Assembly: GCA_014799855.1 (NCBI GenBank)
Contig: JAAVHG010000064.1
Location: forward strand, 1 to 5,472
Direction: 5' to 3'
Origin: Oscillibacter sp.
GTDB taxonomy: Bacteria; Bacillota; Clostridia; Oscillospirales; Oscillospiraceae
DNA length: 5,472 nucleotides
The translations under genes were made by a program, and so were the position numbers. Positions 1-5,152 of the stretch are shown one piece after another. How positions within the stretch are numbered: position 1 is the first letter of the stretch; each line of letters starts with the position of its first letter. Below the pieces are notes generated by a model. The model was not told the DNA's origin and made no database searches. It saw only the letters and a list, made by a program, of their open reading frames with translations.

Positions 1-1352
1 TGTGCCATCAGTTTGTTTACCTGAAACTCCAAAGGACTGGCCGCCTTTGTTTCCGGCGTTTTGTAGAAGTCCTTCCAGTAGGTTTCCATCGAAATACCCC
101 AGCGAGAGACTTTCGGATTGGCCCTGCTGGCCTGGGCAGTAGCGGTTTGCCCGTAGGAAACCCCGGCGCGGATAGCCTCCGCCCCGCTGCCGCCATTGCT
201 CTGGTAGGCGCTCATCACTGCATTATAGATACCCCGGAACAACGTCCGGTCGATAGGGGCGAAACTCCCCGCCGGATTCCCGGACTGGCGGGTACTCTCC
301 CGGTAAGCAAGATACTGGCCAGCGGCGTCCAGAGCGTTCTCATGGGCCTGGGTGCGGCTGCTCCGCAACAATGCGGCCATGTTTTTACTCACAAGCCCCT
401 GATTTATCATCGTTTCTGTTTTCATGTCCGCCATCGCCAGATTCAGGGCCATCCTTGCCTCATCGTGGTTTTTGCTGGCGGCGCTGTATTCCTTCGCGAC
501 TTTCCCGGCCACAGTCAGGTCCTGCACAGAGTAGCTCGCCCGACTCTGCACCGCTGTTCCCGCCGTCCGGAGCTGGGACGCTATATAGCCGTCGTGGTTT
601 TGCAGCCACACGCTGTCGGGGCCGGTTTGGGTTACGGACTTGTTCACCTGTTCCAGCGCGCTCCGATAGCCGTTTACCTTTTCTTCCAGAATCGCCGAAA
701 AGCTGTCCCGGATCGCTTGGGCGTCACTGCCGGATATACCCAGATTGTCCTGCAAAAGCTGGGTGTAACCATCGATCATCCCGGCTTTCCCGGCCTGATA
801 GACTTCCTCCAGTTTGGACAACTGGGCCGTCAGTTCCTCCCCCTTGTAACTGCGCTCCAGCTTATCCAGAGCCGCCACATACCGGGATGCAAGATAGTCC
901 AAGCCATCCGCCAGCTCATCAGGCGTGGTGGTTTGGAACGCCGCAAATTCTTTTTCCAGCCCACTCCAGTCCACCGTGCCATCCAGCCCGGTCTGCCGCA
1001 GTTGGTCAATGTACGCCGACAGCTCCGCCTCCGTGGGGTCCATGCTGTAGACGCCGTTCTGCATACGGGTTTGGCATAAGGACACCCAACGATTAAAGGA
1101 ATCGGGGTCGTTCAGATTGAACGTCAGGTTCTCTTTCTTCCAAAGGCTGGTGGCCGCGTCCTCGATGGTGTAGTCCTGCTGATAACCCTGGCGGCCAGAA
1201 AGATTCAGCTGGAGCAGAGGCGCGGAATCGCTTGTGGTGTCTGCGGTCACAACCGCGCTGGGGTCACAGCGGAAACCGGCCTGGGGTGTGGCGGTGGTAA
1301 TCTGGTGAGTAATATTTGGAATATTTCCAAAATCAGCAATGTTGATTGACAT
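1..1352 (-). CDS. Unrecognised long protein, partial (runs off the left edge)
   Basis: A minus-strand frame stays open from ATG at 1352 to the window edge, giving 450 complete codons and no stop. The start is supported by GGAGG (complement at 1362-1366) nine bases upstream. The protein begins MSINIADFGNIPNI, with no signal peptide and no membrane segment. After a Thr/Ala-rich stretch (about residues 15-50), most of the rest looks helical and rich in Ala, Gln, Glu and Leu, with coiled-coil-like stretches around residues 140-225 (for example LDKLERSYKGEELTAQLSKL). I do not recognise the family. Function cannot be assigned: a cytoplasmic or non-classically exported structural or effector-like protein would fit the composition, but that is a guess. 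It lies 32 bases after the broken small gene on the same strand, so the two were probably co-transcribed. Plus-strand frames across it are GC-rich shadows without ribosome binding sites. Confidence 0.85.
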   Translation of the reverse strand, partial: MSINIADFGNIPNITHQITTATPQAGFRCDPSAVVTADTTSDSAPLLQLNLSGRQGYQQDYTIEDAATSLWKKENLTFNLNDPDSFNRWVSLCQTRMQNGVYSMDPTEAELSAYIDQLRQTGLDGTVDWSGLEKEFAAFQTTTPDELADGLDYLASRYVAALDKLERSYKGEELTAQLSKLEEVYQAGKAGMIDGYTQLLQDNLGISGSDAQAIRDSFSAILEEKVNGYRSALEQVNKSVTQTGPDSVWLQNHDGYIASQLRTAGTAVQSRASYSVQDLTVAGKVAKEYSAASKNHDEARMALNLAMADMKTETMINQGLVSKNMAALLRSSRTQAHENALDAAGQYLAYRESTRQSGNPAGSFAPIDRTLFRGIYNAVMSAYQSNGGSGAEAIRAGVSYGQTATAQASRANPKVSRWGISMETYWKDFYKTPETKAASPLEFQVNKLMA

Positions 1353-1384
1353 AAGAAAATTCCTCCGCTGAATATTTCTGCCCG

Positions 1385-1869
1385 TTACGCTTTCACATCG
1401 ATTCCCTGCTTGTAATCATCCAGGATGCTGACATCAAAGTGCTGACCCCATACGGTCCAGCTGGGGTCCTTGGAGTGGATATACCAACCAATGCGGTCCA
1501 CTTCCTCACGCCAGACTTTCTCCAAACTTTCTCCAAAGAATAGCTGCTGGCAAGACGCTTGTCAACAGCCACCGTCTTGACATAGCTTTTAACGATAGGA
1601 CTCAGGTAGTCCGTGTCGTTCCAGCCGTAGCCGTCCTTTGCGCTTGCAAAAGCCGCATCTTTGACTTGCTGGACCACGGAATCAGGCAGCTCAACTTTAT
1701 CATGCTTGTGAGCGCCGTAACAGTTCAGGCACATTCCTTCTATTGCATAGCCCATATCCTGAAGCTGCTTGTCAATGCGCTTATGCGCGGCCTCTTTTTC
1801 GGCTTCGGTTGGCTTGCTTTTTTCGTATTCCTGCATCCTTTGGGCAACTGCCATCTCTCCGACTGTCAT
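1385..1869 (-). pseudogene. Small hypothetical protein, frameshifted by an 11-bp tandem duplication
   Basis: ATG at 1869 (GGGG seven bases upstream) opens a frame beginning MTVGEMAVAQRMQEYEKSKP. It holds a possible metal site, CLNCYGAHKH, with C47, C50, H54 and H56. The frame is natural to about residue 115 (SLEKV), then runs into an implausible Ser/Thr-rich tail and stops at 1393. Exactly there an 11-bp unit is present twice (1515-1525 and 1526-1536). Removing one copy gives SLEKVWREEVDRIGWYIHSK and continues to TAA at 1385, a 157-aa product ending IDVKA, 32 bases before the next gene. The intact product would be soluble and acidic-helical; I do not recognise its family. A TTG start 18 codons upstream is possible but has no good ribosome binding site. 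Either the gene is dead or misread at its C-terminus, or the two-copy repeat is a reversible switch; the sequence cannot decide. Confidence 0.8.
1515..1536. repeat. 11-bp perfect tandem duplication inside a coding sequence
   Basis: ACTTTCTCCAA occurs twice head to tail (1515-1525, 1526-1536). On the coding (minus) strand this is TTGGAGAAAGT twice. The unit length is not a multiple of three, so the extra copy shifts the frame of the small gene at 1385-1869. One copy gives an uninterrupted reading frame. Confidence 0.95.
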
Positions 1870-1913
1870 GTGATTACCCCGTTTCTTGTTATTTATGCCA
1901 ATCTCTTCTATTT

Positions 1914-1941
1914 TTATCGACAAATTGCATGTGAAAATTAA
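1914..1941 (-). promoter_or_regulatory. Weak candidate promoter for the minus-strand unit, sigma-D/sigma-28-like
   Basis: Read on the minus strand, GTCGATAA (complement of 1914-1921) resembles the motility sigma factor -10 element GCCGATAA. TAAT or TTAA lies 15-16 bases upstream (1937-1941), near the -35 consensus TAAA. Transcription would begin near 1907, about 38 bases before the ATG at 1869. No good sigma-A pair was seen in the same stretch. The motif is short and AT-rich, so a chance match is quite possible. Confidence 0.25.
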
Positions 1942-1985
1942 CAGAAGCAGAAAAATATGCCAGGGAAACCGGATGCGTCACAGCT

Positions 1986-2030
1986 CCCGCCTTTTTCGCA
2001 TGTCCTTTCCCGGCGGGGTTTTTGTCTTTT
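1986..2030 (+). terminator. Candidate rho-independent terminator, plus strand
   Basis: CCCGCC (1986-1991) pairs with GGCGGG (2012-2017) across a 20-base loop and is followed by TTTTTGTCTTTT (2019-2030). The all-GC stem and U-rich tail fit termination of rightward transcription. The long loop makes it a weaker example. No plus-strand gene is visible to its left, so it may block antisense transcription out of the minus-strand unit or be left from a lost gene. Confidence 0.5.
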
Positions 2031-2094
2031 CGATACTGTGCTGTATCATCGCTGTTAGGACTGCCATTCGTGCCTAATTCATGTAGACGCTGTC

Positions 2095-2139
2095 TATGAG
2101 AAAAGCGATGAACCATAGTGGCTCATCGCTTTTCTCATA
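2095..2139. terminator. Bidirectional terminator with a perfect 17-bp stem
   Basis: TATGAGAAAAGCGATGA (2095-2111) is perfectly complementary to TCATCGCTTTTCTCATA (2123-2139). The 11-base loop contains a further CCA/TGG pairing. The core GCGATGA/TCATCGC is flanked by AAAA on the left and TTTT on the right, so each strand gives a GC-containing hairpin followed by UUUUCUC, as in bidirectional rho-independent terminators. It lies just upstream of the promoter at 2152-2180 and between two divergent genes, where it would insulate them from read-through. Confidence 0.75.
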
Positions 2140-2151
2140 AACTATAGATTA

Positions 2152-2180
2152 TTGTAACTGCCGACCTCGTGTAGTATAAT
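2152..2180 (+). promoter_or_regulatory. Sigma-A promoter for the SUKH-LRR gene
   Basis: TTGTAA (2152-2157) and a perfect TATAAT (2175-2180) are separated by 17 bases. Transcription would begin near 2187, giving a leader of about 60 bases before the start at 2249. It stands immediately downstream of the strong hairpin at 2095-2139, so the gene appears to have its own isolated transcript. Confidence 0.75.
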
Positions 2181-2248
2181 ATTTACGATAATATCTAATG
2201 ATAGCCTTATGTAAATGTTGCCGAATTTGAAAGAAAGAGGGTGATTTT

Positions 2249-3706
2249 TTGCCTATGCAATACGACCCATCCCTGTCCGACCTGATGGACTTCTTCTGTG
2301 AGGGGGAACATCATGGGTTTCCAGAGGGTGGCATTCAGGGGGCGGAGACTCGTCTGGGTATGGCCCTGCCGCCGGTCTACCGGGCGTTTCTAAAGACCTA
2401 TGGGATGGACCACATCAATTTTCACTTCAATCAGCTTGAGTACCCTGGAACTATCTGCACCACCTATGAGATTCTGGAAAAAGAGTTGAGCGAGGACACA
2501 AAAGCCTGGGACTGGTTTCCAGAGTTTCAAAAGGCCGTAAAAGAGGGCCGGGAGGCGGAGTACGCAGACAATCCCCTCTTTCGGCTGTGGCGACTCCCCA
2601 AAGAGCGCTGGGGTGAGGTCACGGACAACTATCTTATCATTTGGTACGAAAATCAGGGTGTCTGGTCTGCTGGATACCGGGTTCGGGACCTCTTGGACGA
2701 AAACCCAGACCCGCCGGTTTACATCTCGACCGATGACGATTATGTAACCTATCAAAAATGGATGGATAACACGGAGGACTTCCTCCGAGAAATGCTTCGT
2801 CAAGCCGCCTATGGCTGGCACGATGGACAGCGCTTTACCAAAGAGGATGAGATTCAGACCGCTCTCTCCGTCGCTGGCATTGATCCAGCCCGGTTTCGGA
2901 TACCGTACCGCATCTCCTTTGTCCTCAGCGAGGACGGCGAGACGCTGTATGTCTACTGGCAGGAGGCGGAATTTCAGGAACTTCTCACCGCTAACCGACA
3001 TAAGGCCGTCCGCAAGCTAACTTCCACGGAGCGGCGGACTCTCACTGTACCTGTCCTGCAAAAGGGCAAATATAAGCCTGACCCAAATAGGTCTTACCGT
3101 CCGGCGCTGGAGTCCTGGCAGAGAAGAGATCTGGGCATGGATCGGCCCAAACCGGAAAACGGCTTTCCCCTTCACCCGCTGGTTTCCCTGGTGATGTTTC
3201 ATACCTCCGGACGACTGCCCTCCACTGCCTACGACTGGCAGAAAGCCGCTGCCAAAATCAAACATCTGAAACTGGAGCTGAACAACAGAACGGCTCTTCG
3301 ATATGACGGCGATCTCGTCTACATCCGCCCGCTGGATGAACATTTCCCGCCAGCACCCTGCTACTATGACCTTTCCGATTGGTCCATGATTGGCAAAATG
3401 GAAAATTTGCAAAGTCTGTATATCGACCGCATCCTTGTTGATGACCCGAACCTCTGGCCGTTGCTGACAAAGCTACCGAAACTCCAAAACCTCCGCATCC
3501 AGAACACACGGGTCGGAGACTTTTCTTTCCTCCCCCACTGCAAGGAGTTGAAAAGTGTCAGCTTTTACAACACGGATTTTTCGGACTGCCGTCTTCTTTT
3601 AGAACTTCCCAAGCTTCAGGAGAGCGACATCCGTTTCTGCCCTCTCGAACACTGGGGTGTACTGAACAACGCCTCCATCAAAATCTACGGACCCAGAAGT
3701 GAATAG
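2249..3706 (+). CDS. SUKH (SMI1/KNR4) domain immunity-type protein with C-terminal LRR-like region
   Basis: The 485-aa product is soluble, with no signal peptide or membrane segment. Residues about 10-185 form a SUKH domain: GAETRLGMALPPVYRAFL (31-48) matches the family pattern E-x2-LG-x2-LP-x2-YR-x-FL, and IWYENQGVWSAGYR (131-144) matches its 'ENQGVW' strand. SUKH proteins are known as immunity proteins that bind and neutralise contact-dependent or polymorphic toxins. Residues about 335-465 carry several LRR-like strands, such as LQSLYID (387-393), LQNLRIQ (412-418) and LKSVSFY (434-440), spaced about 22-24 residues; the middle (190-330) is unassigned. TTG at 2249 is preferred because the AAAGAGGGTGA ribosome binding site (2234-2244) is correctly spaced for it; ATG at 2255 is the alternative. 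No toxin gene is adjacent. It is monocistronic and follows a clear promoter. A role in toxin immunity is inferred from the domain; the LRR part may serve partner recognition. Confidence 0.85.
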   Translation: MPMQYDPSLSDLMDFFCEGEHHGFPEGGIQGAETRLGMALPPVYRAFLKTYGMDHINFHFNQLEYPGTICTTYEILEKELSEDTKAWDWFPEFQKAVKEGREAEYADNPLFRLWRLPKERWGEVTDNYLIIWYENQGVWSAGYRVRDLLDENPDPPVYISTDDDYVTYQKWMDNTEDFLREMLRQAAYGWHDGQRFTKEDEIQTALSVAGIDPARFRIPYRISFVLSEDGETLYVYWQEAEFQELLTANRHKAVRKLTSTERRTLTVPVLQKGKYKPDPNRSYRPALESWQRRDLGMDRPKPENGFPLHPLVSLVMFHTSGRLPSTAYDWQKAAAKIKHLKLELNNRTALRYDGDLVYIRPLDEHFPPAPCYYDLSDWSMIGKMENLQSLYIDRILVDDPNLWPLLTKLPKLQNLRIQNTRVGDFSFLPHCKELKSVSFYNTDFSDCRLLLELPKLQESDIRFCPLEHWGVLNNASIKIYGPRSE

Positions 3707-3806
3707 TCGCTTTTCTGGCGGAAAACGGAAGTCACCAAAAATCCTTAACTTTCTTTCAGTTTATCGAGGTATCCCTATGGATGGGATAGTATAAATCCCT
3801 TACCCT

Positions 3807-3821
3807 GCCCCGTGCCGGGGC
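3807..3821. repeat. Short GC hairpin
   Basis: GCCCCG (3807-3812) and CGGGGC (3816-3821) form a perfect 6-bp stem with a TGC loop. It is the second hairpin in the structured stretch and is not followed by a T-tract, so it is not a normal terminator. Confidence 0.6.
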
Positions 3822-3836
3822 TTGGAGCGCAACAGA

Positions 3837-3858
3837 AAGCCCGTAATCATGCGGGCTT
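3837..3858. repeat. 7-bp perfect hairpin
   Basis: AAGCCCG (3837-3843) pairs with CGGGCTT (3852-3858) over the loop TAATCATG. It lies 15 bases after the hairpin at 3807-3821. What follows is GGGGACTG rather than a T-tract, which argues against a plus-strand terminator. Confidence 0.6.
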
Positions 3859-4026
3859 GGGGACTGCGCCGCAAGTCTAAATGTCCACGCTCCCCGGTTC
3901 CGCATTTGCCCCTATCCTGTTCTTTGGGAGAGGCCAGGGGCGCTGGGGCAGAGCCACCGCAAAACCTACCGTCAGCCGCCGCACCAGTGCAGACGGTTTT
4001 GCCGTTAGAATGAAGCGGACGAAAGC

Positions 4027-4056
4027 GGGGAGCAGGGTTGTAAAATCCTGTTCCCC
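4027..4056. repeat. 10-bp hairpin with one G-T wobble
   Basis: GGGGAGCAGG (4027-4036) faces CCTGTTCCCC (4047-4056) over a 10-base loop. The only non-Watson-Crick position is G opposite T, which would still pair as G-U in plus-strand RNA. Flanking GAAA (4021-4024) and TTTTC (4059-4063) can extend the stem beyond a small internal loop. A wobble in place of a mismatch is a mild hint that the plus-strand RNA is the functional form. Confidence 0.6.
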
Positions 4057-4089
4057 CGTTTTCGGCGGCGAAATGGCAACGGCAAAAAT

Positions 4090-4167
4090 CCAGACGGTCA
4101 AGGGTTTAAGAGTGAAGATTTTTTCGCGCCCTGTGCGAAAAATACTACTCGGCCCTTGACGGTCTGG
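4090..4167. repeat. Nested inverted repeat, 15-bp outer and 8-bp inner arms
   Basis: CCAGACGGTCAAGGG (4090-4104) and CCCTTGACGGTCTGG (4153-4167) are inverted copies with one central G-G mismatch. Inside, TTTTTCGC (4120-4127) and GCGAAAAA (4135-4142) form a perfect 8-bp stem with a 7-base loop. The stem-within-stem layout and the distance between the outer arms fit an RNA fold or a protein-binding site pair better than a simple terminator. It ends 27 bases before the promoter of the gene at 4289. Confidence 0.7.
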
Positions 4168-4194
4168 ATAGTCGGAACGGATATAGAACGGGGA

Positions 4195-4223
4195 TTGTGT
4201 TCAGTTGGTAGATATGCTATACT
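4195..4223 (+). promoter_or_regulatory. Extended -10 promoter for the Imm1-like gene
   Basis: TATACT (4218-4223) is preceded by TG one base upstream (4215-4216), giving an extended -10 element. A weak -35, TTGTGT (4195-4200), lies 17 bases away. Transcription would begin near 4230, about 59 bases before the ATG at 4289. It separates this gene from the structured GC-rich stretch on its left. Confidence 0.6.
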
Positions 4224-4288
4224 TAAATGCAAACAAAACCGGCAAACGGTAAATAGAAATTTTTGAAGCTGAAAGGCGGAAAGGCTTT

Positions 4289-4810
4289 ATGAAACTTCAA
4301 ATCATTTCAAAGCAGGAAATTGTCCCACTATTTGACCCCAATGTAGTCGCAATAAAGCATATTGAATACTATCCACATGGCAGGTCATATAGTGAAGACG
4401 AAATTACACCACGCTTAATTTCTAAACTATTGAAGCAAGTGCCAAAAGGCATAGGAGTCTATCTATCGCTAAATCCTGACGGAGAATGTGATTGGCTGGA
4501 AGTTGTTTCTGATGGGAAATGGTTATTCTTGGGTTATTGCTTTGAGCATACCGAAATTACCAAAGATGGAAAATTTGTTCGGTACGACAGCTACTGTTCT
4601 TACAATTCCGATTTTGCTGACACCGTTGAACAAATTGAGAGAGCCGATTTTTTAGATAGAAGCGTATACTCTCCCATCAACAGTGAAGGCCAATCTCCAA
4701 TTCCTAAATTTCAAGCTATCACAGACATGGATATCGGCGTAAAAGCCGTTGAATATTTCATCCGAACTGGAGAACGTTATCCAGGAATCGACTGGTCGTG
4801 TGAGCTTTGA
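4289..4810 (+). CDS. Probable Imm1-like immunity protein
   Basis: This 173-aa soluble protein has no signal peptide or membrane segment. ATG at 4289 follows GGCGG nine bases upstream (AAAGG is closer, at four). It begins MKLQIISKQEIVPLFDP. YLSLNPDGECDWLEVV (58-73) and KWLFLGYCF (77-85) look like successive beta strands. The C-terminus reads VEYFIRTGERYPGIDW (154-169), resembling the closing 'A-x2-FL-x-TG-x-RP-x3-W' pattern I associate with the Imm1 family of immunity proteins from polymorphic toxin systems. The match is by eye and weak in the N-terminal half; another immunity family or a general hypothetical remains possible. The gene is visibly more AT-rich than the SUKH gene and the stretch before it, which suggests separate acquisition. 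It has its own promoter, no toxin gene beside it, and a relic of mobilization DNA starting about 45 bases after its stop. Confidence 0.7.
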   Translation: MKLQIISKQEIVPLFDPNVVAIKHIEYYPHGRSYSEDEITPRLISKLLKQVPKGIGVYLSLNPDGECDWLEVVSDGKWLFLGYCFEHTEITKDGKFVRYDSYCSYNSDFADTVEQIERADFLDRSVYSPINSEGQSPIPKFQAITDMDIGVKAVEYFIRTGERYPGIDWSCEL

Positions 4811-4863
4811 CAATTTCCATTCTGGTAAAACTCCAAAACAGGGTGGCGGCAATATGCTTTGAC
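4804..4863 (+). repeat. 8-bp direct repeats bracketing 44 bases at the immunity gene / relaxase-relic junction
   Basis: GCTTTGAC is present at 4804-4811, overlapping the stop codon of the Imm1-like gene, and again at 4856-4863, where the relaxase-like reading frame breaks down. The 44 bases between hold no recognisable feature. The placement at both edges of a junction suggests a recombination or insertion footprint, though eight bases can repeat by chance. Confidence 0.5.
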
Positions 4864-4897
4864 TACTGCAATGATAGATTGCTATGGACTGTCCTCC
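4862..4897 (-). pseudogene. Relic of a MobA/MobL (MobQ) relaxase gene start
   Basis: Read on the minus strand there is an ideal GGAGG (complement of 4893-4897), a seven-base spacer, then ATA GCA ATC TAT CAT TGC AGT, which reads I-A-I-Y-H-C-S. MobA/MobL relaxases of the MobQ type, common on clostridial and other Gram-positive mobile elements, typically begin MAIYHCS; these enzymes nick oriT and stay bound to the transferred strand. Here the start codon is ATA rather than ATG. After one to four more codons the frame turns into LPPPCFGVLPEWKLS, which is unlike a relaxase (normally SRG...SAVAAAAYR). So only the leader, ribosome binding site and about 7-10 codons survive. Its position about 105 bases left of the nic site is the expected arrangement. 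The gene cannot be functional. Confidence 0.75.
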
Positions 4898-4921
4898 TTT
4901 CTGCTGGTCGTTCTCCCGTCC

Positions 4922-4943
4922 TTTTGTGCCGAGAGGCACAAAA
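4922..4943. repeat. 9-bp perfect hairpin between relaxase start and oriT
   Basis: TTTTGTGCC (4922-4930) and GGCACAAAA (4935-4943) form a perfect stem with a GAGA loop. It lies in what would be the relaxase leader, 25 bases upstream of its ribosome binding site. It could be a leader hairpin controlling relaxase expression or an accessory protein site next to oriT; no T-tract follows beyond the stem itself. Confidence 0.65.
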
Positions 4944-4963
4944 CGCCGTCTGCAAGACCGCAC

Positions 4964-4996
4964 ATACCACATTCATGTGGTATATAAGTGCGCCCT
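4964..4996 (+). other. oriT: Origin of transfer (oriT), MobQ / IncQ-like
   Basis: ATACCACA (4964-4971) and TGTGGTAT (4976-4983) form a perfect 8-bp inverted repeat. One base later comes TAAGTGCGCCCT (4985-4996). An inverted repeat directly 5' of this core is the arrangement of oriT in R1162/RSF1010 and in Gram-positive MobQ plasmids such as pIP501: the relaxase binds the repeat and cuts within TAAGTGCG/CCCT. By that analogy the nick falls between 4992 and 4993. The strand polarity means DNA to the right would enter a recipient first and the relaxase side last, the usual orientation. The adjacent relaxase start supports the call. Whether it still works is unknown, since the local relaxase gene is gone. 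Confidence 0.85.
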
Positions 4997-5030
4997 TGCT
5001 AAAGGGTAGGGACGCAAGCCCGTTACCCTT
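4993..5030. repeat. Overlapping hairpins immediately after the nick site
   Basis: CCCTT (4993-4997) can pair with AAGGG (5002-5006) over a GCTA loop, so the first bases after the predicted nick could fold on themselves. Alternatively AAGGGTA (5002-5008) pairs with TACCCTT (5024-5030), with an inner GGG/CCC. The two folds share AAGGG and exclude each other. Confidence 0.55.
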
Positions 5031-5108
5031 GTGCCGCGCTCCCGTTCTCGCTCCAGCCTGCGCCGTGTCCTCCTGTGCTATATAGGCGGTTTTGGTGGTA
5101 GTTTCGAT

Positions 5109-5140
5109 AAAAAACGCTCCCACCAGTTTTGGCAGGAGCG
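5109..5140 (-). terminator. Rho-independent terminator, minus strand
   Basis: CGCTCC (5115-5120) pairs with GGAGCG (5135-5140), with an inner CCA/TGG after a two-base internal loop. On the minus strand the stem is followed by six T (complement of A at 5109-5114). It would stop leftward transcription before it enters oriT. No minus-strand gene now lies to its right, which suggests the original neighbour was replaced by the AT-rich gene at 5251. Confidence 0.75.
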
Positions 5141-5152
5141 AGTTCGATGTTT

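Larger units (their letters stand above)
3707..4288. other. GC-rich non-coding stretch dense in inverted repeats
   Basis: No frame here has a convincing ribosome binding site or protein-like composition. From 3770 to 4167 there is instead a chain of inverted repeats: 3770-3788, 3807-3821, 3837-3858, 3908-3941, 3968-3997, 4027-4056 and 4090-4167. CAGACGGT recurs at 3990-3997 and 4091-4098, and GACGGT again at 4158-4163. The chain ends just before the promoter of the next gene. It could be a structured non-coding RNA, or a replication or transfer control region of an integrative element. I have a general impression that clostridial conjugative elements carry similar non-coding segments, but cannot prove it here. 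No terminator with a clear U-tract was found after the gene ending at 3706. Confidence 0.5.

Noticed and set aside
147..1096. Long plus-strand open frames (310 and 241 codons)
   Set aside because: Both are antisense shadows of the minus-strand gene at 1-1352. They lack ribosome binding sites and have Pro/Ser/Arg/His-rich, low-plausibility compositions.
1515..1536. Programmed ribosomal frameshifting in place of mutation
   Set aside because: There is no slippery heptamer or downstream pseudoknot, and the exact 11-bp duplication fully accounts for the shift.
1870..1923. Upstream TTG start extending the small minus-strand gene by 18 codons
   Set aside because: No ribosome binding site precedes it, whereas ATG at 1869 has GGGG at a good distance, and the extra residues look like untranslated leader.
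1889..2116. 75-codon minus-strand frame upstream of the broken small gene
   Set aside because: It starts inside the bidirectional terminator stem, has no ribosome binding site, and its composition is unconvincing. A decayed gene cannot be excluded but is not supported.
4126..4132. GCGCCCT inside the nested hairpin, as a possible second oriT
   Set aside because: Only the last seven bases agree with the nic core TAAGTGCGCCCT, and it lies within a hairpin loop and arm rather than directly after an inverted repeat.
3881..4159. 92-codon plus-strand frame in the hairpin-rich stretch
   Set aside because: No ribosome binding site, an Arg/Lys/Pro-skewed composition, and it runs straight through the inverted repeats at 4027-4056 and 4090-4167. 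Similar frames may be annotated elsewhere, but here structure explains the sequence better.
4807..5085. 92-codon plus-strand frame after the Imm1-like gene
   Set aside because: It overlaps the oriT, hairpins and relaxase relic, begins inside the stop region of the preceding gene without a ribosome binding site, and has a Cys/Ala/Leu-rich chance composition.
4863..5123. 86-codon minus-strand frame across the oriT region
   Set aside because: It overlaps oriT, its hairpins and the relaxase ribosome binding site, and begins inside the terminator at 5115-5140, so it is non-coding mobilization DNA that happens to be open.
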